A DNA stretch of 64,000 nt from Streptomyces sp. man185 (GCA_002551355.1 NTHE01000003.1:62001-126000), one strand, 5' to 3'. Shown: positions 52,771 to 63,179, numbered from the stretch's first letter. Notes: generated by a model not told the origin, from the letters alone. Numbers and translations are program-made.

Positions 52771-54447
52771 ATGTCGGCAACCAGCGCGACCGAGACGTTC
52801 CGCGCCGCCCGGGACTTCCTGCTGGAGCACCGCGAGGACTACGAGCGGGCGTACGCGGGCTTCCGCTGGCCGAGGGCGGACCACTTCAACTGGGCGCTGG
52901 ACTGGTTCGACGTCATCGCCGAGAACAACGACCGCACCGCCCTGCACATCGTGGAGGAGGACGGCCGACGCACCGAGGTGTCCTTCGCGGAGATGTCCGC
53001 ACGCTCCGGCCGGGCCGCCAACTGGCTGAAGGCGCAGGGCGTACGGGAGGGCGACCGGATCCTCGTGATGCTCGGCAACCAGGTCGAGCTGTGGGAGACC
53101 GCCCTCGCCGCGATGAAGCTGCGCGCCGTCGTCATCCCCGCCACCCCGCTCCTCGGCCCCGCCGACCTGCGCGACCGGGTGGAGCGCGGCCGGGTGCGCC
53201 ATGTGCTGGTGCGGGACGCGGATACCGCGAAGTTCGACGAGGTCCCCGGCCGCTACACCCGGATTTCGGTGGGTGAGGAGGTGGCGGGCTGGCGGTCGTA
53301 CGCGGGGGCGGCCGAGGCGCCCGGCGGGTTCACGCCCGGCCGGGAGACGGACGCCGACGAACCGCTGATGCTCTACTTCACCTCCGGCACCACCGCCAGC
53401 CCCAAGCTGGTCGAGCACACCCATGTGTCCTACCCCGTGGGCCACTTGGCGACGATGTACTGGATCGGCCTCAAGCCCGGCGACGTCCATCTGAACATCT
53501 CCTCGCCCGGCTGGGCCAAGCACGCGTGGTCCAACCTCTTCGCCCCGTGGACCGCCGAGGCCACCGTCTTCATCTTCAACTACACCCGCTTCGACGCGGG
53601 CCGTCTGATGGCCGAGATGGACCGCTCGGGCATCACGAGCTTCTGCGCTCCGCCCACCGTCTGGCGGATGCTCATCCAGGCGGACCTGAGCCAGTTGAAG
53701 ACCCCGCCGCGCGAGGTCGTCGCGGCCGGCGAGCCGCTGAACCCGGAGGTCATCGAGACGGTCCGGCGGGAGTGGGGCGTAACCATCCGGGACGGCTTCG
53801 GCCAGACGGAGACCGCCGTCCAGGTCGCCAACAGCCCCGGCCAGCTCCTCAAGACCGGCTCCATGGGCCGCCCGAGCCCCGGGTTCACCGTCGAACTGCT
53901 CGACCCGGTCACCGGTCAGCCGGGGGCGGCCGAGGGCGAGATCTCCCTCGACCTGGCCGACCGCCCCGTCGGCCTGATGACCGGCTACCACGGCGACCCC
54001 GACCGCACCGCCGAGGCGATGGCCGGCGGCTACTACCGCACCGGGGACATCGGCGCCCGCGACGAGGACGGCTACATCACCTATGTCGGCCGCGCCGACG
54101 ACGTGTTCAAGGCCTCCGACTACAAGATCTCGCCGTTCGAGCTGGAGAGCGCCCTGCTGGAGCACGAGGCGGTAGCCGAGGCCGCCGTCGTGCCCGCCCC
54201 CGACCCGCTCCGCCTCGCCGTACCGAAGGCGTACGTCGTGCTCGCGGAGGGCTGGGAGCCGGGCCCGGACACCGCGAAGACCCTCTTCGAGCACTCCCGG
54301 GCGGTCCTGGCCCCGTACAAACGCATCCGCAGGCTGGAGTTCGCCGAACTGCCCAAGACCGTCTCGGGCAAGATCCGCCGGATCGAGCTCCGCGAACGCA
54401 CCGCCCTGGGCGCCGGCACCGAGTTCGACGAGGGGGACCTCAAGTGA
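52771..54447 (+). CDS. AMP-forming acyl-CoA synthetase, ACSM-like (medium-chain/acetyl type)
   Basis: 558 aa ANL-family ligase with A3 motif YFTSGTTASPK (about 203-213), AGEPLNPEVIE, A5 GFGQTET, A7 YYRTGDIG and A10 PKTVSGKIRR near the C-terminus, which holds the catalytic Lys. The N-terminal ARDFLLEHREDYERAYAGFRWP resembles ACSM/SA-type medium-chain enzymes. Converts a carboxylic acid to its CoA ester. GAGGAGGG precedes the ATG. GTGA overlap with a second synthetase, which is unusual. Confidence 0.88.
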   Translation: MSATSATETFRAARDFLLEHREDYERAYAGFRWPRADHFNWALDWFDVIAENNDRTALHIVEEDGRRTEVSFAEMSARSGRAANWLKAQGVREGDRILVMLGNQVELWETALAAMKLRAVVIPATPLLGPADLRDRVERGRVRHVLVRDADTAKFDEVPGRYTRISVGEEVAGWRSYAGAAEAPGGFTPGRETDADEPLMLYFTSGTTASPKLVEHTHVSYPVGHLATMYWIGLKPGDVHLNISSPGWAKHAWSNLFAPWTAEATVFIFNYTRFDAGRLMAEMDRSGITSFCAPPTVWRMLIQADLSQLKTPPREVVAAGEPLNPEVIETVRREWGVTIRDGFGQTETAVQVANSPGQLLKTGSMGRPSPGFTVELLDPVTGQPGAAEGEISLDLADRPVGLMTGYHGDPDRTAEAMAGGYYRTGDIGARDEDGYITYVGRADDVFKASDYKISPFELESALLEHEAVAEAAVVPAPDPLRLAVPKAYVVLAEGWEPGPDTAKTLFEHSRAVLAPYKRIRRLEFAELPKTVSGKIRRIELRERTALGAGTEFDEGDLK

Positions 54448-56051
54448 GCCTGCTCAGTTACGCACATGGAGTGGGCGACACCGCGCTGCTCGGCGACACC
54501 ATCGGCCGCAACCTCGACCGGACGGCCGCCGCTCACGGCGACCGCGAGGCCCTGGTCGACGTGGCGTCGGGCCGGCGCTGGACGTACACGGAATTCGTCG
54601 CGGACGTCGACGACCTGGCCCGGGCCCTGATGGCCGCGGGGGTCGCGAAGGGCGACCGGGTCGGCATCTGGGCGGTCAACTGCCCCGAGTGGGTGCTCGT
54701 CCAGTACGCCACGGCCCGGATCGGGGCCGTCATGGTCAACGTCAACCCGGCCTACCGCGCACACGAGGTGGAGTTCGTCCTGAAGCAGGCGGGCATCTCC
54801 TTGCTGATCGCCTCCCTCTCGCACCGCACCAGCGACTACCGCGCCCTCGTCGAGGAGGTCCGCGGCAACTGCCCCGACCTGCGCGCCGTCCACTACATCG
54901 GCGACCCGTCCTGGGCGGAGCTGACCGCCGTCGCCGCGGCCGTCACCCCCGAACAACTGGCTTCCCGTGAGGCGGAGTTGTCCTGCGACGACCCGATCAA
55001 CATCCAGTACACCTCGGGCACCACCGGCTTCCCCAAGGGGGCGACGCTCTCCCACCACAACATTCTCAACAACGGGTATTTCGTGGGGGAGACGGTCGCT
55101 TGCACAAAGGAGGACCGGATCTGTCTCCCGGTGCCCTTCTACCACTGCTTCGGCATGGTGATGGGCAACCTCGCCGCCACCTCGCACGGCGCCTGTATCG
55201 TGATCCCGGGCCCGTCCTTCGAGCCCGCCACCGTGCTGGCGGCCGTCCAGCAGGAGCGCTGCACCTCGCTGTACGGGGTGCCCACCATGTTCATCGCCGA
55301 GCTGAACCTGCCGGACTTCGCCGCGTACGACCTCTCCTCGCTGCGTACCGGGATCATGGCCGGTTCCCCCTGCCCGGCCGAGGTGATGAAGCGGGTCGTC
55401 GCCGAGATGCACATGGCCGAGGTCTCCATCTGCTACGGGATGACGGAGACGTCCCCGGTCTCCACCCAGACCCGCCGCGACGACGACCTGGAGCGGCGCA
55501 CCGGCACCGTGGGCCGCGTACTGCCGCACATCGAGGTCAAGGTCGTCGACCCGGTCACCGGCGTCACACTCCCGCGCGGCAGCGCCGGCGAACTGCGCAC
55601 CCGGGGCTACAGCGTGATGCTCGGCTACTGGGACCAGCCCGACCGCACCGCCGAGGTGATCGACGCGGGGCGGTGGATGCACACGGGGGACCTCGCGGTG
55701 ATGGGCGAGGACGGATACGTCCGGATCGTCGGCCGGATCAAGGACATGATCATCCGGGGCGGCGAGAACGTGTACCCGCGCGAGATCGAGGAGTTCCTGT
55801 ACGGCCACGCGAAGATCGCCGACGTCCAGGTGGTCGGGGTGCCGGACGAGCGGTACGGCGAGGAGATCCTGGCCTGCGTCATCCCCCGGGACCCGGCCGA
55901 CCCGCCGACCCTGGAGGAGCTGACCGAGCACTGCCGGGAGCGGCTCGCGCACTACAAGATCCCGCGCAGGCTGCGGATCCTGGAGACCTTCCCGATGACG
56001 GTCAGCGGGAAGGTCCGCAAGATCGAGCTGCGTGAGACGTACGCGGACTGA
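54444..56051 (+). CDS. AMP-forming fatty acyl-CoA synthetase (FadD-like)
   Basis: 535 aa ANL ligase with IQYTSGTTGFPKGATLSHHN, CYGMTETSPVS, MHTGDLAVMGEDGY, GRIKDMIIRGGENVYPREIEE and a C-terminal MTVSGKVRK with the catalytic Lys. Its motifs are of the FadD/LC-FACS type and its overall form matches Streptomyces acyl-CoA ligases. Start is a GTG overlapping the previous stop. The two ligases share little sequence beyond the common motifs, so they are not a recent duplication. Confidence 0.9.
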   Translation: MSLLSYAHGVGDTALLGDTIGRNLDRTAAAHGDREALVDVASGRRWTYTEFVADVDDLARALMAAGVAKGDRVGIWAVNCPEWVLVQYATARIGAVMVNVNPAYRAHEVEFVLKQAGISLLIASLSHRTSDYRALVEEVRGNCPDLRAVHYIGDPSWAELTAVAAAVTPEQLASREAELSCDDPINIQYTSGTTGFPKGATLSHHNILNNGYFVGETVACTKEDRICLPVPFYHCFGMVMGNLAATSHGACIVIPGPSFEPATVLAAVQQERCTSLYGVPTMFIAELNLPDFAAYDLSSLRTGIMAGSPCPAEVMKRVVAEMHMAEVSICYGMTETSPVSTQTRRDDDLERRTGTVGRVLPHIEVKVVDPVTGVTLPRGSAGELRTRGYSVMLGYWDQPDRTAEVIDAGRWMHTGDLAVMGEDGYVRIVGRIKDMIIRGGENVYPREIEEFLYGHAKIADVQVVGVPDERYGEEILACVIPRDPADPPTLEELTEHCRERLAHYKIPRRLRILETFPMTVSGKVRKIELRETYAD

Positions 56052-56078
56052 GCGGGCGAGGCCGGGCGGGGCGGCCGG

Positions 56079-56279
56079 TCAGGCGGCTTCGATGATGTCG
56101 GGGTCGCCCCGGGTCGCCGCCGCCCACTCGATGAGCAGCACCTCGTACGTCGCCGCCTCCACCGCGGACCAGTCCTGTCCGGTGGCGTCGACGAGCGCGC
56201 GGATCGCCTCGTTGGCCTGTTCGGCGGCGGCGGGGGCGGGGCGGTCTGCGGGGTGGGAGCTGTCCGGGAGTAAAGCCAT
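56079..56279 (-). CDS. small hypothetical acidic protein
   Basis: 66 aa: an Ala-rich helical protein (AEQANEAIRALVDATGQDWSAVEAATYEVLLIEWAAATRGDP). No signal or membrane segment. Small proteins of this type are scattered in Streptomyces, usually unannotated. The ATG is chosen, with a GTG two codons before as alternative. Nine bases separate it from the acetyltransferase gene on the same strand, so the two are probably cotranscribed. Confidence 0.6.
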   Translation of the reverse strand: MALLPDSSHPADRPAPAAAEQANEAIRALVDATGQDWSAVEAATYEVLLIEWAAATRGDPDIIEAA

Positions 56280-56288
56280 GCGCACAGC

Positions 56289-56918
56289 TTACGGGCCACC
56301 ACTGACAGCGAGGGCTTCCGAAGTGTCCGAGGCCCCGGAATCGTCCGGAACCGGTGGGGCCTTCGCGGGCTTCGGGGTCTTCGCCGGCCGGGCAACGGCC
56401 GCCACTTCGCGTCGCATGCAGACGCGGGGCCAGCGGTCGAGGCCGTGCTGGGCCTCCTCGGCCCGGATCGCGCGGAGCCCGTCGGTGAACTCGTGCTCGG
56501 CCAGGACCCGGAAGCCGATCCGGGCGTAGTACGGGGCATTCCACGGCACGTCGGTGAAGGTGGTCAGGGTGAGCGCCGCCATGCCCCGCCGCGCGGCCAG
56601 GGCGGCGAGGTGGGCGATCAGGTCCCGGCCGATGCCCCGGCGGGCGGCGGCGGGGTCGACCGATACCTGCTCGATGTGCAGGGCGTCGTCGACGGGGTCG
56701 GCGAGCACATAGCCGAGCGGCCGGTCGCCGGTGGCGGAGAGGGGGTCGGTGGCCACCCAGCAGCGGCCTGCCAGCCGGTAGCTCTCCAGCAGGTCGAGCG
56801 GGGGCGGATCGTCGTCGGCCACGAAGGCCATGCCCAGGGCGCGGAACGGTTCCCCTGCGGCGCGCTCGATGTCCTGGAGTAGCGGGAGATCCGAGCGTCT
56901 GGCGGAGCGGGTACGCAT
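56289..56918 (-). CDS. GNAT-family N-acetyltransferase
   Basis: 209 aa. GNAT fold with the acetyl-CoA pyrophosphate motif RRGIGRDLIAHLAALAARRG (about 90-110) preceded by HIEQVSVDPAA, and the family tail NAPYYARIGFRVLAEHE. The last 40 residues are Pro/Ala/Lys rich and probably disordered, an extension not needed for the fold. Substrate unknown. The ATG start is preferred to an upstream GTG region. Confidence 0.85.
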   Translation of the reverse strand: MRTRSARRSDLPLLQDIERAAGEPFRALGMAFVADDDPPPLDLLESYRLAGRCWVATDPLSATGDRPLGYVLADPVDDALHIEQVSVDPAAARRGIGRDLIAHLAALAARRGMAALTLTTFTDVPWNAPYYARIGFRVLAEHEFTDGLRAIRAEEAQHGLDRWPRVCMRREVAAVARPAKTPKPAKAPPVPDDSGASDTSEALAVSGGP

Positions 56919-57000
56919 GTACTCAGTGTGCCGCGCCGGAGGCCGGGCCGGTACGCGGGTGGCCGGATCCACCTCCCCGGTCGGCGCCCGGGTCCTCCGT

Positions 57001-57711
57001 TCAGGCGCCCGTGCTCACCAGCTCGTCGGCAGGGCTGTTCACCGGCTGCGGGGTTCCGGTGAGGTCCATGACGAAGAGGGGGAGGCCGACGCCGTCCGCG
57101 CGGGCCCGGGCGTCGGCCGCGTACCCAGCCAGGGAGAAGAACACCCCGGTGGCCGAGGTGCCCAGCGCGTTGAGCCAGAGGGTCTCGACCGCGCGCAGTG
57201 TCGCCGGCCGGGTGCTGGAGTCGACCTGCGCGATCACGCCGTCGCCCCGCAGATCGATGCCGGAGGCCGGGCCCGCCCCGGGCCGCCCGACATCGCGGTA
57301 GCCGAGCCAGGTCAGATACAGGCCGGCCGCGCTCACCGCGTCGTGGCCCGTACGGATGGTCATCGGGCGGAACGTGGTGCGCGGGTGCGCCGCGGTGCGC
57401 GGCAGGGGGATGTGGGCCGGCGAGACCGGTGCTGCCGGGGCCGGCGCGGCGGCCACCGGGCGCACCGGTATCCGCAGCACGGTCCCGCACGGGCAGCACA
57501 GCTCGGGCTGCGGCCACTGGTCCTCCCGGGCGCAGGACGTGCAGCGGACGGTGACCCAGGCGTCGTTCCAGCTGCGGTGACCGACCCGGACCGCCGGGGC
57601 GCCGCGCAGCAGCGGCGGGGCGGTGGGCGCTCCGCACGGGCAGGGGTAGGCCGGGGTGCTGTAGGCGTGGTCCCGGCTGCAGACAGGGCAGCGGACCGGC
57701 ACGGACTCCAC
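57001..57711 (-). CDS. zinc-ribbon protein with restriction-endonuclease-like C-terminal domain
   Basis: 236 aa. N-terminal two treble-clef/ribbon-like modules with CxxC pairs (RCPVCSRD, PCPCGAP; VRCTSCARED, LCCPCGT). The C-terminal 110 residues resemble a PD-(D/E)XK nuclease fold (GIDLRGDGVIAQVDSSTRPATLRAVETLWLNAL), although the typical catalytic Lys is not visible, since the motif reads QVDSS. Might bind nucleic acid or be a degenerate Mrr-like nuclease. GTG start with GGGAGAG 6 bases upstream. Confidence 0.6.
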   Translation of the reverse strand: MESVPVRCPVCSRDHAYSTPAYPCPCGAPTAPPLLRGAPAVRVGHRSWNDAWVTVRCTSCAREDQWPQPELCCPCGTVLRIPVRPVAAAPAPAAPVSPAHIPLPRTAAHPRTTFRPMTIRTGHDAVSAAGLYLTWLGYRDVGRPGAGPASGIDLRGDGVIAQVDSSTRPATLRAVETLWLNALGTSATGVFFSLAGYAADARARADGVGLPLFVMDLTGTPQPVNSPADELVSTGA

Positions 57712-57845
57712 GTATCTCTCCCTCCGGCACGGACGCGCGGCCGACTCCGCTCCGTGCCTGACGCGTCACATCATCGTCCACCAGGAGCGAGGCTCCCGGG
57801 AGGGGATTGACGTACTTCGTGCGGTGCGTGCGGCGGTGCGCGCCC

Positions 57846-57874
57846 TTGACTGCGGTCGCCCCAGCTTCTAGATT
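57846..57874 (+). promoter_or_regulatory. promoter of glyoxylate carboligase gene
   Basis: TTGACT (57846-57851), 17-bp spacer, TAGATT (57869-57874): a close match to the vegetative sigma consensus. The expected transcript start is about 57881, inside the first operator half of the tandem sites. Confidence 0.8.
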
Positions 57875-57876
57875 GC

Positions 57877-57912
57877 TTCCATATAGCAGAACTAAGTTTC
57901 CGTAATACGGAA
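57877..57912. promoter_or_regulatory. tandem operator overlapping the gcl start site
   Basis: A perfect inverted repeat TTCCGTAATACGGAA (57898-57912) lies 21 bases after a weaker copy TTCCATATAGCAGAA (57877-57891, 10 of 15 identical), i.e. two helical turns apart and just downstream of the -10. Such a position fits a repressor. An IclR-family regulator such as the allantoin regulator AllR is the obvious candidate. This is inference, as no regulator gene is adjacent. Confidence 0.7.
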
Positions 57913-57971
57913 TTGGTGCTCTCAGGTGGCGCGACAGAGCCCGACTCCACCAATCCCGAGCAGGAGCTTCC

Positions 57972-59756
<1,785 letters not shown>

Positions 59757-59774
59757 CGGACGCGTCACCCACGG

Positions 59775-59813
59775 GGGCCCCTGCCCCGGAGCGAACCTCC
59801 GGGGCAGGGGCCC
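59775..59813. terminator. terminator after gcl
   Basis: Perfect 16-bp stem GGGCCCCTGCCCCGGA / TCCGGGGCAGGGGCCC with a 7-base loop, followed by TTTCC. Lies in the 72-bp gap between convergent genes and works for either. Confidence 0.9.
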
Positions 59814-59828
59814 TTTCCACGGTTCTGG

Positions 59829-60577
59829 CTAGCGGGTCTCGCATGCCGCCCAGAACCGGTTCAGCGCCTCCGCGCCCCGGTCGGGGTCCTGCAGCATCCA
59901 GTAGTGGGTGAGCCCGTCCAGTTCCGTCGCCCGCGCTCCGAGGCGCTCGGCCACCTCCCGGTCCAGCGCGGGCCGCGCCATCGGATCGCCGGTCGGGATC
60001 AGGACGAGACCCGGCGCCGGGGCGGGGCCGTCGAACTCCTTGCCCCAGTCCGTGTGGAGGTGGGGCCGGGCCGAGCGGTAGAGCGTGAGGATGGACGCGC
60101 TCATCACCTCGTCGTGCACGGCGTCGACCTCCGCCGCCAGTTCGGCGCTCATTCCGCGAGGGCGCAGGAAGTCGCCGAAGGACGGGCTGTCGGGGGACCC
60201 GGCGCGCAGCGACGCGAGCAGTTCCTCGCCCTGCGGGCTCTGCTGGAAGAGGGCGGCCGCCTCGTGCCACCGGTAGTCGGGGTGCCAGCCGTGGGCACGT
60301 CCGACACCCAGCTGCGCACCGGAACGTCGTAGGCGGAGACGACCCGCATCGCCAGGTGCGCCCCCCAGTCGTGGCCGACGAGGTCCACCGGTCCGCCGAG
60401 CGCGCGCAGTTCGTCCGCCAGCCAGGCGGCGTACGCCTCCTTGTCCGCCAGGCCGGCCGGTCGGGGGCTGCCGAACCCGGGCAGTCGCAGGGCCACGCCG
60501 GGCCGGTCGATCCGCTCCCGCAGGGCATTCCAGACGGAGGGCGTCTCCGGCACTCCATGGACGAACACGACGGTCAT
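59829..60577 (-). pseudogene. frameshifted alpha/beta hydrolase (epoxide hydrolase-like)
   Basis: A single gene split by a frameshift. The N-terminal part (MTVVFVHGVPETPSVW, nucleophile Asp70 in VGHDWGAH, then VRSWVSDV) is in one frame. The continuation (AHGWHPDYRWHEAAALFQQS through to LDGLTHYWMLQDPDRG) is in another, and the join is near 60291-60297 at GTGCCCACGG. Restoring one missing G gives an unbroken protein of about 249 aa, so this is a one-base deletion (true pseudogene or sequencing error). AGGAG precedes the ATG. The promoter region is shared with a TetR gene. Confidence 0.85.
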
Positions 60578-60595
60578 GACGGCTCCTGGACAGAG

Positions 60596-60616
60596 AAGTG
60601 GATTATCTATCCACTT
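60596..60616. promoter_or_regulatory. TetR operator candidate between hydrolase and TetR genes
   Basis: AAGTGGAT-N5-ATCCACTT, perfect 8-bp arms. A related half-site GTTATCCAC with GATAAgTTATC follows at 60634-60647. TTGACC at 60615 may be a -35 for the TetR gene, so binding would repress both divergent genes. Confidence 0.75.
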
Positions 60617-60670
60617 GACCGTAGCAGTGAGCTGATAAGTTATCCACATCGGTTGCCGAGGAGGGATGCG

Positions 60671-61228
60671 ATGAGGGCCGACGCCGTACGCAACAGGGAG
60701 AAGGTCTTCGACGAGGCCCGGCGGGCCGTCCTCGACGGGGAGATCGCGCTCACGCTCAACGAGCTCGCGCGCAGGGCCGGGGTGGGCGTCGGGACGGTCT
60801 ACCGGGTCTTCCCCACGCAGCGGGCCATGCTGGAGTGCGTCCTGGAGGAGGCGGTGCGGCGGCTCGTCGACACGGCCGAGGAAGCTCAGGGGCAGCCCGA
60901 TCCCGCCTCGGCCCTCGTGGGCTTCCTGCGCGCGGCGCTCACCGCCGCCCTCGCTCAACCGGGCCTGATCAACGTGCTGATCACCGGGACCGACGAGACG
61001 GAGTCCCTGCGCCGGGCCAAGGGGGAGCTGGTCGCGGCGGTCTCGCGGCTGCTCGGGCTCGTCCGCCCGGCACCCGCTCTCACCGGTGAGAACCTGCTCA
61101 AGCTGCTGTGCGGCCTGGTCCACGCGGTCGGCGAGCACCCGGCTGAGCGGCGGTCCGCCGCCGCCGACAACTACCTCGCCCTGCTGCGGGGCGGCCTCGC
61201 CCCGAACTCCGCCCCGCCCGGCGCTTGA
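60671..61228 (+). CDS. TetR-family transcriptional regulator
   Basis: 185 aa regulator of the TetR type: DEARRAVLDGEIALTLNELARRAGVGVGTVYRVFPTQRAML is the helix-turn-helix region, and the helical ligand domain resembles the TetR_C-type of SbtR proteins. GAGGAGGG precedes the ATG. Divergent from the broken alpha/beta hydrolase with a perfect operator between, so it probably represses that gene. The end of the gene lies inside a repeated GC-rich word (GCCCGGCGCTTGATG). Confidence 0.88.
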   Translation: MRADAVRNREKVFDEARRAVLDGEIALTLNELARRAGVGVGTVYRVFPTQRAMLECVLEEAVRRLVDTAEEAQGQPDPASALVGFLRAALTAALAQPGLINVLITGTDETESLRRAKGELVAAVSRLLGLVRPAPALTGENLLKLLCGLVHAVGEHPAERRSAAADNYLALLRGGLAPNSAPPGA

Positions 61229-61237
61229 TGGGGAGCC
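61217..61237 (+). repeat. short dispersed repeat copy at the TetR gene end
   Basis: CCCGCCCGGCGCTTGATGGG type word, one of three near copies within 170 bp (see 61251-61384). This copy overlaps the last codons and stop of the TetR gene, so the end of that gene may have been supplied by the repeat. Confidence 0.45.
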
Positions 61238-61250
61238 CGCACCAGTCCCA

Positions 61251-61384
61251 GCCCGCCCGGCGTTTGAGGGCGGAACCCTGGGGCGGGTGGGCCCGGACTC
61301 TTCGGGCAGCGAATCGCCCATGGCCCTTCATGGAGGGGGCGGCCCCACCGCAGCGAGGGTTCCGTCCTCGAACGCCGGACGGGC
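61251..61384. repeat. long inverted repeat, 29-bp arms (dispersed palindromic unit)
   Basis: Left arm 61251-61279 and right arm 61356-61384 are inverted copies matching at 26 of 29 positions, built on GCCCGnCCGGCGTTnGAGG. The 76-bp middle has its own GC-rich inverted words (GGGCCC, CCGCCCC). The core word is a recurrent extragenic element in Streptomyces genomes. Surrounding 61229-61639 has no convincing gene. Confidence 0.75.
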
Positions 61385-61414
61385 CGAGTATGCCCGGGCG
61401 CACGAGAAGGGCGC

Positions 61415-61440
61415 GGAGTACGGGACCGTATCCGTACTCC
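61415..61440. terminator. hairpin GGAGTACGG/CCGTACTCC
   Basis: Perfect 9-bp stem with an 8-base loop (GACCGTAT) in the gene-free interval between the TetR and catalase genes. It could belong to the dispersed repeat or act as a terminator for the catalase gene. There is no T tract. Confidence 0.4.
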
Positions 61441-61639
61441 ACGCCCTCGTTCAGGGGTGACAGGGACCGCGGCGGCGGCGATCGGCCCGGGGGAGGGCGT
61501 CTCCTTCAGGTCAGGAGACGGTCCCCGGGCCTTCACCACCGCACTGGCATCGCTCGACCGCCGCGGCCTCGTCGTCCTGCCCGTGCCGCGCGGCACCCCT
61601 CATCCGGGTGCGCGGTACGGGCAGGGACTTGAGGGAGAC

Positions 61640-63097
61640 TCAGTCCTCGCGCAGGGCGCGGACGGCCTCCTCCACGCGCTTGCCGTAGTCGGCGTCGGCG
61701 GCGTGGAAGTGGGCGAGGTTCTTCTCGATCACGTCGTCGCGGGTGACCTGCGAGAGGCCTCCGGCGATGTTCGCGACCAGGCGGCCCTTCTCGTCCTCCG
61801 ACATGAGCCGGAAGAGCTCGCCCGCCTGGAAGAAGTCGTCGTCCTTGGCGTGGGCGGGCGCCTCGTGCGTGCCCGTCCAGCCGTGGATCGCGAGCGGTGC
61901 GGCGAGCGCCGCGTCGGTCTGTGCCGGACCGGCGTACGAGTTGGGCTCGTAGTTCTTGTCGTGGCGCGAGCCGTTGCGGGTCGCGTGGATGCCGTCGCGG
62001 CCGTAGTTGTCGACGACGGCGGTCCGCGGCGCGTTCACCGGTAGGTGGGTGTGGTTGACGCCCAGGCGGTAGCGGTGCGCGTCCGCGTAGGCGAACAGCC
62101 GGCCCTGGAGCATCTTGTCCGGGGACGGACCGATGCCGGGCACGAAGTTGTTCGGGGAGAACGCGGCCTGCTCGACCTCGGCGAAGACGTTGTCCGGGTT
62201 GCGGTCCAGGACCAGGCGGCCGACCCGCTGGAGCGGGTAGTCGCTGTGCGGCCACACCTTGGTGAGGTCGAACGGGTTGAACCGGTAGTCGGCGGCGTCG
62301 GCGGCCGGCATCACCTGGACGTGCAGCGTCCAGGAGGGGTTGACGCCGCGCTCGATGGCCTGGAGCAGGTCCGTCTGGTGCGAGTTGGCGTCCTTGCCGA
62401 CGAGCTCGGCTGCCTGGTCGGCGGAGAGGGACCGCACGCCCTGGTTCGTCTTGAAGTGGTACTTGACGAAGAAGGCCTCGCCCTCGGCGTTCGTCCACTG
62501 GTAGGTGTGCGAGCCGTAGCCGTTCATGTGACGGTACGAGGCGGGGATGCCGCGGTCGCCCATCAGCCAGGTGACCTGGTGCGTCGCCTCGGGGGCGTGC
62601 GCCCAGAAGTCCCAGACGTTGTCCGGCTCCTGCTTGCCCGTGAACGGGTCGCGCTTCTGCGAGTGGATGAAGTCGGGGAACTTGATCGGGTCCTTGATGA
62701 AGAACACCGGGGTGTTGTTCCCGACCAGGTCGTAATTGCCCTCGTCCGTGTAGAACTTGAGGGCGAAGCCGCGCGGGTCGCGGACCGCGTCCGCGCCGCC
62801 GAGCGAGTCGGCGACGGTCGAGAAGCGGAGGAACGTCTCGGTGCGCTTGCCCACCGAGGAGAGGAAGTCGGCGCTGGTGAAGCCGGTGACGTCGTCGGTC
62901 ACCTCGAAGTAGCCGTACGCGCCGGAGCCGCGGGCGTGCACCACGCGCTCCGGGATGCGCTCACGGTTGAAGCGGGCGAGCTTCTCCAGAAGGTGCTGGT
63001 CCTGGAGGAGGATCGGTCCACCGACACCGGCGGTGGCGGAGTTCTGGTTGTCGGCGACCGGGGCGCCTGACTCGGTCGTGAGCACACGCTTAGCCAT
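61640..63097 (-). CDS. monofunctional heme catalase, small-subunit type
   Basis: 485 aa catalase. Catalytic His54 ([16 protein letters not shown]), Asn in [12 protein letters not shown], and the proximal heme Tyr motif [14 protein letters not shown]. Length and motifs are those of clade-3 small-subunit catalases. Located between glyoxylate carboligase and tartronate semialdehyde reductase, an arrangement also known in other streptomycetes. The ATG at 63097 is chosen, with AAAGG 12 bases upstream. A promoter TTGACG-N17-TACGCT lies at 63140-63168, with an inverted repeat over the -35. Confidence 0.95.
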   Translation of the reverse strand: MAKRVLTTESGAPVADNQNSATAGVGGPILLQDQHLLEKLARFNRERIPERVVHARGSGAYGYFEVTDDVTGFTSADFLSSVGKRTETFLRFSTVADSLGGADAVRDPRGFALKFYTDEGNYDLVGNNTPVFFIKDPIKFPDFIHSQKRDPFTGKQEPDNVWDFWAHAPEATHQVTWLMGDRGIPASYRHMNGYGSHTYQWTNAEGEAFFVKYHFKTNQGVRSLSADQAAELVGKDANSHQTDLLQAIERGVNPSWTLHVQVMPAADAADYRFNPFDLTKVWPHSDYPLQRVGRLVLDRNPDNVFAEVEQAAFSPNNFVPGIGPSPDKMLQGRLFAYADAHRYRLGVNHTHLPVNAPRTAVVDNYGRDGIHATRNGSRHDKNYEPNSYAGPAQTDAALAAPLAIHGWTGTHEAPAHAKDDDFFQAGELFRLMSEDEKGRLVANIAGGLSQVTRDDVIEKNLAHFHAADADYGKRVEEAVRALRED

Positions 63098-63139
63098 GTG
63101 GCGGGATGACCTTTCGTACGAGCTGCTGACGGCTTGAGG

Positions 63140-63179
63140 AGCGTAGATTCGCCGCGAAGCAACGTCAACAGTTTGTTGA
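63140..63179 (-). promoter_or_regulatory. catalase promoter with inverted repeat TCAACA-gtt-TGTTGA
   Basis: Minus strand TTGACG (63168-63163), 17-bp spacer, TACGCT (63145-63140). The 15-bp inverted repeat at 63165-63179 overlaps the -35, as expected for a repressor or Fur/CatR-type peroxide-responsive operator. The regulator is unknown. Confidence 0.65.

Noticed and set aside
61457..62044. 195-residue frame overlapping the catalase 3' end
   Set aside because: Antisense to the catalase with no family features. The start lies in repeat-rich DNA.
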